Shown in pieces: positions 35,600-48,671 of a stretch of DNA of 64,000 nt; positions within the stretch are counted from its first letter, which is position 1; each line of letters starts with the position of its first letter. The notes below the pieces were generated by a model. The model had not been told where the DNA came from. It worked only from the letters and a program-made list of their open reading frames with translations, and ran no database searches. Origin of the DNA: Varroa destructor (lineage: Eukaryota; Arthropoda; Arachnida; Mesostigmata; Varroidae); contig NW_019211454.1 in assembly GCF_002443255.2 (NCBI RefSeq), positions 56,756,608 through 56,820,607 on the forward strand, in the 5' to 3' direction. The translations under genes and the position numbers were made by a program.

Positions 35600-35818
35600 A
35601 TGATCCTTCAGCAGAGCTTCTCGCAGGAGTCGTTCGAGGTCCACGCCGGGGACGGCTTTGACGTCAATGATGAGCTGACGGGCGACGTCCTCGAGCTGAT
35701 GGCGCAGCTTCAGCAGATTCTACCAAAGAAAACCGACAGCAAACTGGATATTATCGAGAGTGCCATCGAATACATCTCGGAGCTCAATGCAATGTTAGTC
35801 GACAAGAACGCTGCTTGA
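35600..35818 (+). CDS. HLH gene 3: 72-aa Id/extramacrochaetae-like protein without basic region
   Basis: Likely a nuclear dimerisation-only HLH protein that inhibits bHLH factors, as for HLH gene 2. The 72 residues comprise an acidic N-terminal segment (1-26, rich in Asp/Glu), helix 1 (about 27-42, ending LQQILP), a short 8-residue loop (43-50) and helix 2 (51-66, IIESAIEYISELNAML). The protein ends six residues later. The acidic stretch before helix 1 is the opposite of a DNA-binding basic region. Asp-Tyr-Ile of helix 2 is Glu-Tyr-Ile here. The start has the favourable context CAACATG, and an in-frame TAA at 35570-35572 rules out unspliced N-terminal extension. It sits 14.7 kb downstream of HLH gene 2 on the same strand. 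The short loop makes it the most divergent of the three; a bHLH-family origin other than Id cannot be excluded. Confidence 0.85.
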   Translation: MILQQSFSQESFEVHAGDGFDVNDELTGDVLELMAQLQQILPKKTDSKLDIIESAIEYISELNAMLVDKNAA

Positions 35819-37601
35819 ACTCGACAAGATAATGTCGTTCCTGAAAAATCCGCTTTTGCAAGCCAAATCTAGTAGCAACCCATACAAGTGGGTCTATGAG
35901 AAAAGCTCGTCGAACCAAGTGGCCCGTCAACGAAAACTGGACTTAATGATTTGCAGAAATCCTGCTCCAGGTACGAATCCTGGGTCGCACCGAGTTAACA
36001 CATCTATCCACCCACTTTGCGGTAAAAGCAACCGCTTTGGCAGTCATTGCAACTTGAACATCGCCCTTCGCTTCGATAAGTTTACTGTGTTTGCAGCGAA
36101 TCATCCGAGTTGCACGACACTGATCCACCAACATGCGTGACATGTTGCGACATCGCGCGTGTTCGTACACACGCTCTGGCATCAACCTTCAATCTAGCAT
36201 GTATCTTATGTATTCGAAACAAACAATGACAAAGAGAAAAGATAAAGTACGTGAAAGATTGTCGTCAACCTGAAGAAGTGCTTGTTTTTACTAAGCTTAC
36301 ATAGTCGTAAGTAGATAGACATGAAGATGCTCGCCAGGCCGGGGTGATGAAAATGCTTTCTCTTACCTTTAGCACTTGCTCGAACGATGGGAAATGCTCA
36401 ATCCCTTGCACGTGCTTGTACGCTGTTATAGGATTTTGTATAGGTTGTTTGTAGGTATAAGCAGGGAAATGTTATAGACTGGGTAAAAGTAGAACGGAAC
36501 CTTCATCTCGAGATAAGAGAACGCTACGCTTATAGCAGGTTGCATTGCGACTAGATAAAAAGAGAACAAGTAGAAATAAGGCCAGGTAGCGGTGTTACAG
36601 GGGCACTTTTTTTTGGGGGGGGGGGGGGGGGGTCATGACACTGCCAACATGTGGACGCTTTTTAAGCAGTGCGACTTGCACGGGCAGCAGCTTTCCTGAT
36701 TTGAGGGTTATTTAAGGAGGAGTTTATCGCTCGAATATACATTGGCAGTGTGGGCGCTTTCGTAGTTGGTCTCACGTGCGTTGCCAACAAAATCTGTTTC
36801 TTGTGCTACGGTAAAATACTTATTTTGAGATGGGAACTATCCCAGCTGCTATAATAAGTCGATATAGGAATTAAGGACTGGCTTATTCGTAACAACCAAT
36901 ATATCAGGTAAACATATAATGGTTACTGGCTTCTATTGTTTTTTATTTGTTTGTTTTAGGGAAGTGCATGGTAATAAGCTATCTCTGTAATTTTCAGTTT
37001 ATATACTTTTTACGCTAATCAGTTCGCTTGTCCGAAGTTTGATACTTTTTTAAGGTTTGAAAACAAGATAAAAGCAGGGTATACATTCTTAGCGGCGGAA
37101 GCTATTCAATTCGAGCTCATCCTTGAGGAGGAACAGAACTTTAGCGCCTCTTAGTCCCGAATTAGAGACTACAAAGTGAGCTCGCAGCTGTCCTCTGCAC
37201 TGGATAACGGCTGCCGCTGAGCTGATCGTTGCGCAAGCGAATTCCTCAGCGGTCTTAAAAACAGTTGGGGTGTTTGCATAGTGGGAGTACACAGACACAC
37301 ACATGCTTACATCGTTATTTTGGGATCTCATGCTGAAATTTCAACACTATATTTCAATTCCTTCTTCAGATCACTGCCTTATGTGACACACTATGCAATA
37401 TATTCCTCTTCACATTGCTGTAAGATCAAGCTATAGTGTTTTAGATATTATCAGATTTACATAAACTTTTTAATACTCCCGTAACGTGCCAAGTAACGAA
37501 CTGCACGACTATTTCCTCGCTGCAGAGCTAAGGGCGGCGTCTGTACTGTAATGAGTCTTGGGGGTTCAAATCGCATGCACGCACCGTTTATACAGACATA
37601 T
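35819..37601. other. Downstream region of HLH gene 3
   Basis: I find no AATAAA or ATTAAA until 37602, so the 3' UTR is either long or uses a variant signal. The overlapping frames at 35832-36185 are on both strands and unrecognised. A T/G homopolymer tract lies at 36607-36632. Confidence 0.45.
36607..36632 (+). repeat. T8-G18 homopolymer tract
   Basis: Eight T followed directly by eighteen G. The exact G count is unreliable in most assemblies. The tract can form G-quadruplex. Confidence 0.9.
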
Positions 37602-37607
37602 AATAAA
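37602..37607 (+). terminator. First AATAAA downstream of HLH gene 3
   Basis: Located about 1.8 kb after the stop codon. It could end a long 3' UTR, but nothing ties it to that gene. Confidence 0.25.
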
Positions 37608-40333
37608 AGACAATCGTCGAACGCTTATAGTGTACCACCTTGAATAGTAAACTAGCGGCTTGGTCTATCGCTCCAGCCAATACTCAGGGTACTGTAAGGA
37701 CATGTCGTGAACTTCTCCCGGTGTCATCCCTTCGGTATCGGCCGGGGTGCCAATCTACAGCGAATGCCATTATCAAACACGTCGCTGTGTCCAGACCACG
37801 TTCTGAGCTCTATTACATGCCTGTTTTTTCATAGCATCTGCCACCAACTCGGCAAATCCACAAGAACTGGGTTCGTTAGCTAGTTGATGGCATGCAACCA
37901 AATGCCAGTGTTCTTTCATCGAGCGAATTATACCAGTTCAGTCAGTGCTCCAGCTGTAGTGGTGCCTGTAGCTCTGTAGTGGTCGTCATTCTCTTCGTCG
38001 CTGCCTCAATATCTTCTTCCGCTTTTACCATCAGCGTCCGCTGGGTCTTCCGAGATATATGCTCGCGAGCGCCGAGGGATTCGTCAAGAAACGCCACTGC
38101 GAACCAAGTCCCTCTGTGTGCCTGTCACGATTTTCGCGAGTTGTCCGCCCTTGCCTACTGCACAGACGACCAACTCCGCGCGATCTACTACTACTGCTGT
38201 TGATGCTGATCGGGAAAAGTGCTCTTGTCCAGTGTACCCAGTGAAGACTTGTCTCGGGAGATTTGTCGAGACAACAGCGCTTTCGTCGTGCCTGTGATGA
38301 TAATGATGATGATGATTCTAATAGTGGGACAAGAGAAGCTCGCATGTGTTCACCGAGAGGAACTCATCGCGCAATCATACCCATTGAACCCTACTCTCTG
38401 CACAATGTGTTGTTGGATGTGTGCACACGTACTTAGCAGAGCTGTGTGCTAGAATTTCGAGCTAGCCGCAGTGGCTCATGCTAAGAGGGCATACCACACT
38501 GATCTAAACACAGTGGCAGATCGGTATACACGTGGTGCCACTCCTCCTATAAGTAAAAGTACCAAGTCTGTTGCTTTGTGCTGTGTTACTCCATCGATAT
38601 TGCATATTATGTACATATGTGACTGACTTCATCCCGAATGACTCAATGTTGATGGCTTCGACTCGAAACAGACCGACCGACTGCGTCCGAGCTAGTCATC
38701 CAACCAGCTAGATAGAAAGAGAAAGCTAGATTCGAATGAGCCACATATCGGACCTGGAGTCCGAATCCCTCGTGAGTAGCCAGATTGGTCGAAAGTAGAA
38801 CGGCCGAGCAAGCTATTTTTACAGTGTACTACATAACGCTTAACGGCTACAGCAACTCGACACTAGATCCTTCCTCTCTAAGGTAGCCAACGGGCAACTG
38901 AGCACAGGTGTTTCATCGGGAGCAGGTGTGGTACTAGCTGCTGTCACCGCCAAACACGGCTCCGCTGGGAATCGGTTCTGCATGCTACTGCTACTGGTGC
39001 TGCCAGCACTAATGTCGTCGTCGTTGTTGTTCAAGCTTCGTTCGAATCGGCGCTAGCTACAAAAGCAGACAACCCCAATGCTGCTGAAACAGCAGTCTGC
39101 ATCGAGCATCTTGCCTACATCTGCTTGCCAGAAGGTTTACGAGTAGTTGTGGCATCAGTCTATAGCCTTGTCGTTTTACATACTCTGCAGGACCGGGAGA
39201 CCCAGCGGAACAATATGCAACCCTACTGGTGGATGTGCTATCGCTGCCAAAAAGCCATCGACCATTTAGCTAGCCATATAGCCCTGGGCAGTCTTCTGCT
39301 GTCATCTCGTTGTTATGACAATCAAACACAAACAACAATTTTAGACATGTGTAATAGTATGAACTGAAACACAGATGCCCTACAACGAGAAGCAAATTGA
39401 CTTTCCAGAAAAAAAAGACGTCTGTTTGTGATGATAATGCTAGAGCTGTTGCCAAATGACAGCGGCGGACGCCAGCGAAACTTTGACCACAGTCCGATTT
39501 CGAGTATTGTGTGAATGGAACAAGCTATCTATGACGGCCATGCCGATGCGTGATGATTGACAAAGAATGGCTTCATCATGAGCAGAACACAAAGATGTCG
39601 TATGGAATACAAGACGTCAAAATTTTTTTTTTTTTTAGAGTTGCGAGAGATATATATATTTTATGAATAAAATTATATTTTCCCATTGTAAGGATCTGTA
39701 ATATGGGATATGTAATAGGGGAAAACTGCGCAGATGGTCGGTGCGTTACAAATCGAATACGCCGACTAAGCTAAACATAGTTTTAATTTCGGTTACGTGT
39801 TTACTTCGTTAGGTTTGTTGTTATAGGCGTTAGTTAATTTAACGAGTTTTGATCGCAGCCGCATAAACCGTAACGTCTTGTCTTCGGTCTTTCCCGGTAC
39901 CTTCACGTAGTCCTAATTTTGATTGCTGAGCTTATGAGATCCTTGGCTTGCAAATCTTAGCGTGGAGTTTGTTTTTTTTTTATCTGTCGGCCTTTCTCCG
40001 CTCTATCTGATCGTCGTGAACTTCAGACTTTTTTCTTCTCTTTCTTAAGCCAAGAGTTGCCTATGTGTATTGATGTTTGGCTTCTGTGCACTGCGTGCAG
40101 TATATGTATCGCACCTCATCCGACAGCTCCGTCCTGTTATTTTTGTCTCGTTGTCTTCGTTTTAGCCATTTTTTTTCTAGTCGATTGGTCGGGTTGTGGT
40201 TATTGGGCGCTGCAATTTGCATCGTCTTCTCAGAAACTTTCCCAGGCGTCGGATCCCCCCCAAGACGTCGGATCCGCCAAGGAGCCAACTGTGGTTAAAG
40301 ACGATGCGCTGTTAACCTTCGACGACCGCCATT

Positions 40334-40366
<33 letters not shown>

Positions 40367-40378
40367 ACCGCCACCGCC
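40334..40378. repeat. (GCC)n microsatellite
   Basis: 45 nt of GCC/ACC triplets with a pure core of about seven units. It would encode poly-Arg/His in one frame. Confidence 0.9.
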
Positions 40379-43129
40379 TTGATCTCTCTGAACTGTCGAA
40401 GATTTTCTGAGTTAGACGAGCCGAGTCTTGCTTCACTGTTACTGCTGTTGCGTGTTCACTTCCCACCGTCACTTTGAGCTTCTACTCTACACCGGTAGTA
40501 GAGGTCTGTCGCCTTTCAGTGACTCGTCCATCTGTTCATATTCTGCTCACCGCTTACTGTTCGGACGAGCAGATTGCATTCTCACCAGTTGACTCTACTA
40601 TATACACACACGCACATACACATATATACAAGAACTAGGCCCGATGCTGCCGGGTGCTGCTCTCACTGTTGCTATAGGTGCTTCTGCTGCCCGCTGTAGC
40701 GGCTGCGCTTCTTCGCGGCCTATATCGCACCTGCACAACAAGGAAGGAAAGGAACTGCTCCTTCGAATGCTGTTGCTTCGGCTGCCGCTAACCCTGCGGC
40801 AGCCGTTCCCGACGCGGAAGAATACTACGGGCCGCACACATGCACACTTAGACAGATACACACGTTCAGTGAGACTTACAGGTCTAATGTACAAGGGCCT
40901 ATAGCTTTTTCACGCGGTCTTTTTCTTGCTTTGCCTTTCTGTCTACGTCCGTCCCAGTCGCCTTTAGCTGCTGCTATTATCGACTAGTCTCTCTGTTAGA
41001 AGCTGCCGGGCGGCCACTGAACAGCTACCTAGCGTCAACCATGAACTAGTCGAGTGAAGATATTCACCGCAGGATAAACGAGAAGGAGAGAACGAATGGA
41101 CAGACGGCTGGTGGTTCAGCTGCGGCTTCCGAGTTGGGAACGGTACGGCCACAGCAACAGCGCCCGAGCGACATCGGTAGCATCGACGACGACGCAACAC
41201 AAGAAGCAGACAGTAACATCGCAGGAAGGAAAATGGTAGCGTCTAACGTAGTTACTCGAGTGGCAGGCAACGGCGTCAGCATCAACACCGGTAACGAAAC
41301 AATAATCAGTTCCAAACGCCAGGCCGACTCCCCTATAGAGCTTAACCCAGTTGATCTCCAATTGACTTCGTCATTATTTTAGTGCGGCTGCTGCACGTAT
41401 TGCGACAGAGCAGCTGCCGCCGCTGCTACTGAATATATTCTAAAGTAACTATAAGTCTATGACATGCGCCTGTTGGTCCGGTAAACGAACACGGTCTGTG
41501 TCTGTATGAATAGTCCTGGCGCTACCCTGCCAGTTGTCCTACTAGCCATATTAGTTATAGCAAATCGAGAGACACCAGCAGTAAGCTTCAGCTGCTTTGT
41601 CGCCGTTTACCTTCATAGAAGGCAGCAGTTTCGATTCTGTCCTATCAGCGCAACAACGCCGATGGCAGCGGTAGCGGATGGACACATCCGTCGCCGGGCG
41701 AAACACTCCAATAACGCTGGAACCAGCAACACTTGTAAGAATATTTTCATTGTTAGTATTAAGTTGTTGTACTTCTATATGAATCGTCTGCATCTGCTAT
41801 ACTAGATACATATATTACGGTATAGAGCCTTCATCCGTCGACTTTATGAAGTCAAACAATTATATCGCTTTGTACGGCCACAAAGACGCCTAGGTTCTTT
41901 CTATTTGTTTTTCTCATCTGCCAATAGCCGACTTCAGCGTCTCGTAGCTTCACAACGCGCAGCAAAGGCATACTGCGTATAAAAAGTGCACGTACGCCAA
42001 ACCGCATATACGTATAGTTATACAGCAGGAACCCGTTAGAAATACGGGCACGCGGTAAGCTGACGTCGTCAATGCCCATTATATTATAGTCCTGGTGTAC
42101 GTCGTGTACAATCCATGGGATAGCTCAAATCGCTGAGAAATGTCTTCGCGCTAGTACGATGATGACATATTTACTGAATTTAATAGCGATGCCGTCCAGA
42201 CTGGAAGCTTAAGATAAAAGAGGTTTCACCAAAGAAAAGTTCTATAGTGGGTAAGACAACTGAGCCGCAAGGAGCGTTTCATTTTCGTAGACCGTACTGA
42301 ATATTTAATAAATTTTAATTTTTATTACCTAAATATATACGAATACAAACAATTAATTTATCCGTGCCGGGACTCAGGCAACAGAGCACGCAAGTAAGTA
42401 AATCATTCATTGGAGTTACTGTCTGAGCATATCAAATTAACCGTGGACGAAAATTGCGAAGGTTGTCAGATCATAGTTTCCTAACTTAACAATATGTATC
42501 TTCCCTTTTCGTACGGATGAAGAATTTAGATAAAGGCAATCATCCATCCAGTGAAATGACGGTACCGCACACGTGCAATTTTTTTTAAGTTTGTAGTATC
42601 AGCTCATCTAGAAATCACATCCGATCAGATCGAGCGCTATATCACTTTCCCATTCGAAATATATTAAAACATTGTCTCCATAGTGCCGCAGGCCGTGTTA
42701 GGCCACTTAAGTGTAAAAACAGGTGACTTCTATCAATAGCAAACAGCCCTGTTTTCATCAATTTACGGTGGTACGGAGTATCTATTTGGAAGCATACTAT
42801 TTTGAACCGTGCACAGTCCGGGACATGATGCATGCGTATGCTACGACGATTTGGATCGGCGAAATTTTATACTGCTGTCAAATCGATCTATCCACTTAGT
42901 CGTAGTTAGTTAACAAACAATTATAATCATTGTGATAGACAGCAGAGCTCGTTGAAATGCTAGGCATCTAGTCATACATTTAGCTCCACGTACGGCTATT
43001 GCTGCCGCAACAGAAGACGGTTAGCGATCTGATGCATCGCCGGTTTCAGCGCTGAGACAGCAGACGAATTGTCACTCGCATCGACTAGTCAGTTTGTACA
43101 ATCGGAATGAGAAAAGGACGAAAAGAACA

Positions 43130-43150
43130 GAGAGAGAGAGAGAGAGAGAG
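43130..43150. repeat. (AG)10 microsatellite
   Basis: An uninterrupted AG run on the plus strand. Confidence 0.95.
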
Positions 43151-45299
43151 AACTAGATACAACTTTGAAGGAGTATCCAGCCTCTGTTAGTGGCGTTGTA
43201 TTTGGTAGTTGAACACTCTCACCGTAGGCAGCTCATAACCGCTGCGCGTTTCCCTCCACCCCACCCCCCGCCTCCCGCTTCGTTGTCCCGATCTCGTCTC
43301 CGGGCCTCAGAAAAACAGCAACAACTCTACAGCAGCAGCAGCATCAGCCTCAGCAAAGGACACCCTTTAGTGCGGCGGCAGCTGGCAACGCCTGGGAACA
43401 GTGGCGCGGCCAGGTCGCTGGCAATCCAGGTGTCCAGGTCCGCCTGCCTACCTACCCACCGGGTGACTGCTGGTCGTTCCATGTACAACGCTTCGCCAGA
43501 CAAGAGCAGAAGCAATGGCAGCAGTAGCACTCAGCGCACGGCTCCGCTGCGCTGCATCGGGCTGCTGGGCTCGAGACCAGCGGTTGTTAGTTTGCTGTTT
43601 CTCACTGATGCTGTCTTTGACCAGTTGCAGGAACAGAACTCCTGCCCGCGTGTGTGCTGGACCAGCGGGCGCGAGCGACTCTCGAGGTTGCTCGTCTGTC
43701 TAGGAACCTGGTCGATCTGCGCGAATCTAGCGGAGGTAGTAGCAGTAGTCATCGCTCATGTAGAGGTAGTCTGGTCTATAAGCAAACCAATGTAAGCGCA
43801 CCAGGTCCTGCATGCCAATGTGTGTCCTGCATGCTAGGTGCCATCGAGACCTCCAGCAGCAAAATCGGCACCAGCCATCTCGTTGTCTGCACAGCAGCTC
43901 CTCCGGCGTCCGCCGTTGCAGCCGGAGACCTGGCGGAAGCCGTAGAAACTTTCTATACCGGTGTAACAGCAGCGGACCATCGGGCAGACTAGTAACCAGA
44001 TGTACAGTATCAAACCCCGTGGCAGATCTACCGGGCAGAAACAAACCGACCGCCGCGCCACACCGCTTCCAGCGGCTGCTGTCACCGTCACCACCAACGC
44101 CGCCGCGGCCTTCGTAACCTTCTCCCCATTGGCTTCGACTCCTCATCGGAACCCACAGCTTAATTGTAGTGCAGCGCCAGCAGATTGTGTGGAATGACAC
44201 AGACCAGCGGCAACCCCCGTGACGACTCAGCTTTAGACTTACCACGAAGGGAACGCCGGAACGAGTGCAGGAAGCAGAGAGGAACGTTCGACACCAGGCG
44301 CTCCCACACCGCGCGCCGCGCACAGCCAGCCAGCCACCGCGGCAACCCCTGGCTGCTGGCTCTTATAAACCCGCTGCGGTATCAATATGCAGCCCCAAGG
44401 ACGTTGTTCGAGGAAGTAAATACTAGCGTGATACCATATTAAGGGAGTATGTCGTGTGGGAGACGGGCTACGAGTATAATACACACCGCCGAATGGGGGT
44501 CTTTTTAAAGAGCAACAGAAAACTGAAGAAGAAAAATTGGAACGGAACAACACTAGAACCAAAGCCAAAGCTAACGACAGCGCCAGTTCGACATCATCTA
44601 AAGACTCTCAGAGTCGCTGTCAAATTATAATTGACTGCTACGACCTCAGAACAATACCACCAGCAGCAAACGTGTAATACAGGCGTCTACGCATCTAGTA
44701 GCGTTTTGCATTATGTGCGATGATACGATCCGCAATTTTGGTTCAATTTGGCGCTCTAAATGGATCTGTTCATTTTGCGTAGTTGTCTGTCGGTTTCAGT
44801 GCTGCTTCGCTTAGAGTTGTAAAATCATTTGTCGTTGTACGGTAGCGTCCTCATGTGGGTCTGTATGTTGTCCTAGCGCAGGCTATCCTAGTACGTTCTA
44901 GTGTGATAAGAGGTCGGTTGATCATATAGGATTGACGCTTAGAAATTCCACGCATCGATCAGTAGTATCTATGGAATATGTGTGCGGCACTCTATGGGAG
45001 CACATACACCTTCGATGGCCTCATCGGTGAGAATCGTTGGGTTAGCAGCGATAACTCGGCCAGACGTTTTACACTTCGGGTATCTTTCGGGCCTTTCGCG
45101 ACTAGGGTTCAGGAGGATCTGTCTTCTGTCCGTCTGTCTCGATAGAAGGAGCTACACTAACCAACAATTGTCTGTCGGAGAGGGATATTTTAGCAGAGAG
45201 AGGCTGCAAGGTGCAATAAAGTGTGTGCTCAGCGCGTCGCTTTCGATGTAAATGCGAATAAAATCGCGTCGCGGTAGGTCATTCGTTGAACGCAACTGA

Positions 45300-48200
45300 T
45301 CGAGTCCTATCTAGAGTGCGCACCGCTTCGTCGTCACTCTCATTTTGAGATGAAGAAAAAGATTTTGTTGTACAGAGCTCTGCTGGGTTTATCTTACAGC
45401 ACTCATCTCATTCTACAGATCTTCCAGCTATCCAGCCATTGGTGTCTGCCCGCGTCACGATGACCGCTCAGCAGTTCACGCAGGCTCCGGTAGTTTCTTA
45501 AGGCCGCCGTTAGCCTAAACCGGACTTGATCAGACCCGACTCGTCTCCACTGAATCTCCACCACTACTACTCCTACATTGCTTTTACACTATGAGAAGTG
45601 GCCAGCAAACAGATCGAGACGAGACAGTCCGCCACGGGCTGTACAGAACCAGAGCCAGAACATGGTTGTACACAGACTGAAGTGTACGAAAGTTAGCTGC
45701 AGTAATTGGCAGTTCATCTACCGGACGACGCACTTGCTCATCCAGGTAAACTGCTATCTGATCGAAAAACTAGGACAGGGCCCATAAAAGGGAACAACCA
45801 AGGAAACGAGGCCATTTAGGAAGGAAAATCCATCAACTGTCGGTAAACCAGTCACACCCTATTTTCTCAAAGAGTCACCGTCATGGTCAAGTCAGTTCAG
45901 CGCTAAGCGAAACACAGTACAGCTGTGGCGTTTTTATAAGTATGTAGTTGTTGACAGTCGATTAACTGCGCGGTTGTCCTGGAACTTTAAGGTCACAAAC
46001 GAAAACATTTTAAAGTCCTAGAAAGATCCTCTTTCTATGTATGTTATCGAATTGCGATTGCTCCAGAAGAGCGCTTGAGATGTTTGTATATATACAGAAA
46101 TTAGAAGTTATTGCTTATTCATACACAATCAAAAAATGGCGAGAGAAATTGCATGCTTACATTTTGAAAAAAGTGAAGACTATTTATCTTAGCGATAATA
46201 AATGAATAGGATATATTGATGTATCAGCTGTTTCTCCAGTCCTTACTCTTCATGTTCGTCAGAGGTGGGATCTATCAACTGCTTTAAATTTTCTGATATT
46301 TTCGGATTCTCGAGTGCGAACGAGGAGCTTCGACCTCTTTTTATGGTAGAGATTAGATCGATGCCGTGCGTAGTGGGTACTAAGTGTATTTGTTACTAAG
46401 CCAAACCGATGATGATCTATGAGGGATAAGGGCAAGGAAGAGGCGTCCGGAAAGCGAAGGAATAATAGTCTCTTTCATATAGAGCAGGCCACTACATGTG
46501 TAATTGGTTTAGAATAAGTAAATTATAGGCAATGTGCATGGCAGGAACAGTCGATCTCAACAGTGTCCTTTAGAGTACCATTTTGTGTCAGTGACATACG
46601 ACGTAGACGTTAGCAGACGCTCAGGTTTACAGTTGGAGTAGGGCTAGCAAATAAATGAGAGTTACATATTTTATGTAGTTATAGTGTCATTATATAGTAT
46701 ATAAATGCTTTTAAACTATGTGAACTTCACTGTTAGAATCGAGCTGTTGACATTGCTTGCTAGGATGAACTGCTATCAGGCGACAATGAGGGTGTGTGAC
46801 ATATTTGTTTGTAAAAAAAAAATACCCCTTCCTTTTGACACAGGCTAGAATGGGTCGACGAGTGGGCGGAAATCTTCTGAATTCTTTCCTTACTATCAGT
46901 CTGCAAGCTTATTTTGATTGACTGACTGCCAGCAGCGCTTTCCTTCTTGGCGTGAACTTCACTCAAGCAATAACTTAGCATATTTAGTAACGCGTGCGGT
47001 ATCAAGCTATATTAGTTTTCGAAGCAAACCATCTAAACTTGGGCTATCTCGAACGAGTTTACCGCAAGATATTAACACAAGGTAACACAGTGAGCATCGA
47101 ACAGTTCGGTGGGCATACGATGTTACCGAGAAGGCTGCAATCAATATTCCGCTGTCCGTAAAGATTGGACTTTACATCAACAAGCAATAATATACAAAAG
47201 TTTGCGATTACTCCTGCCCAGCCGAACCCAGGGGGTAGATAAATGGCTAGAACTTGAAAATAAATCCATTATCTCGATATTCGGGCACGCTAAGGAACAG
47301 ATTCCGTGTTATCTCTCATTAAAACGATAAAATGACTGAGAAACTTGAACGCAGATATTCCATTGTGAACTAACTTCTGACAAAAAATTTTTATTTATAG
47401 TTTATAATATTTCATCGATGTATGAATAACCCTATTCGTCTTTAGAGAAGCACGTCAAAGCAAAACCACAGTCTTATAGAATTTTCTTAATGGCTTAAAA
47501 TCTGCATCGGCTTACGTACTTACGGGTTGGCTGAACACCCTTGGCAGCATGCGATAATTTCGACGCTATTGGAAATACTGCTAGCCTATTTTTGCGTCGA
47601 AGGAAGGTTTCGCTCGTGTTCTATTGGAAACTTAAATCGGTTTCAATATTTCTCGGACATCGTGTAGGTCCCGGACAATTGATCAAACAAGTAACTCATA
47701 CTTCGTCACTCATTGTTATGCAGTTACGCTCATTTCTATGGAAGCGGTAAACGTTTCATCTTCATGCGTATCATCATTACTAGCATACACAGATAAACAC
47801 TATTCATGTTTATTAATGGTACACTGACTTCAATTCAAGTGTCGATAATTGGTTGATGTTATTAGTGCGTCTAGTAGTCTATAGCAGCGAACACATAGGG
47901 AGTCCTCGACGAGAAACAAGCTCATATGTAGAACTGTAGTAATGGTACTGCCTGTGATTACCTTCCATTTTCACTCGCTTTCTACAAGCTAGCTTTCTCT
48001 CCCTTTCTGTCCTACACTCTATCGGTCTTCAGTGACTCGCCCATGTGTTTACCGCGTGGACATCTGGTGATGAGCTGTGCGATCGTTCTTGCGTTGGCGT
48101 TCTGTGCATTTATTGGTCGTACACGATGGAATATCGGTGATAGTTCCCTTTGCCAGTAGCATTGTGCGGGACAGAGGCGCCATGCAACCCTGTGGTCGTG
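45300..48200. other. AT-rich intergenic, nothing recognised
   Basis: Only short frames up to 81 codons, without motifs. No repeat stood out. Confidence 0.45.
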
Positions 48201-48660
48201 TAGCCATCGATGGATTCGCTGTCAATTGAAACGGACGCTCGATTCGACCTCGACAACGGCAGCAGCAATCGGAGTAGTAGAAAGAACATATTGGCCTCGC
48301 GTAGGACAGCTAATGGAGGCCTTTCCGGCTGATGAAAAGCGCACACCCCATTCAAGTGTAAGCACCAAATTAAGCCGAGGTTCCGATTCCTCGATACTTC
48401 AATTGTTTCAGAATAATAACACAGTGAACGAAGAAATCAACAACGACGGGCCACATTGGCAAACGTGCACACGCATTCACACGGACACAATACCGCGTAC
48501 TTGTACTAATGCTACAATTACCGCTTCGCCGTTGAGCAGTGGCTGTTAGCAGCTTGAGAAGATCTTAGCAAACGAAAGGACGCTCATTCTCCTGCCGGAC
48601 AAACGGCGCTCCCGTTATCAAGGTATCAGCTTCATGCACGCGGCTGTGGAATTCTAACCG
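48200..48660. other. Short GC-richer patch, one 107-codon frame
   Basis: The plus-strand frame 48226-48549 encodes a Thr/Ser/Asn-rich peptide without a recognisable domain. It is more likely non-coding than a gene. Confidence 0.3.
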
Positions 48661-48671
48661 GTGCTCACCGT

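Larger units (their letters stand above)
37620..45300. other. Triplet-repeat-rich, GC-richer tract downstream of HLH gene 3
   Basis: Similar in texture to 6.1-20.1 kb. Long overlapping frames (for example 43190-43795 plus, 201 codons, and 43727-44323 minus, 198 codons) occur where stop codons are rare. Their products are low-complexity Ser/Arg/Leu/Pro mixtures with no recognised domain. A TATAAA at about 44364 has no initiator at the right distance. An AT-rich pocket lies at about 41.8-42.9 kb. Confidence 0.35.

Noticed and set aside
37500..37590. Possible tRNA at the GGTTCAAATCG B-box
   Set aside because: T-stem and acceptor pairing fail and the A-box is poor; at most a SINE fragment.
43190..44323. 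Long overlapping frames of 201 (plus) and 198 (minus) codons as genes
   Set aside because: Several frames are open at once on both strands in GC-rich, triplet-rich DNA, products are low-complexity, and no domain is recognisable.
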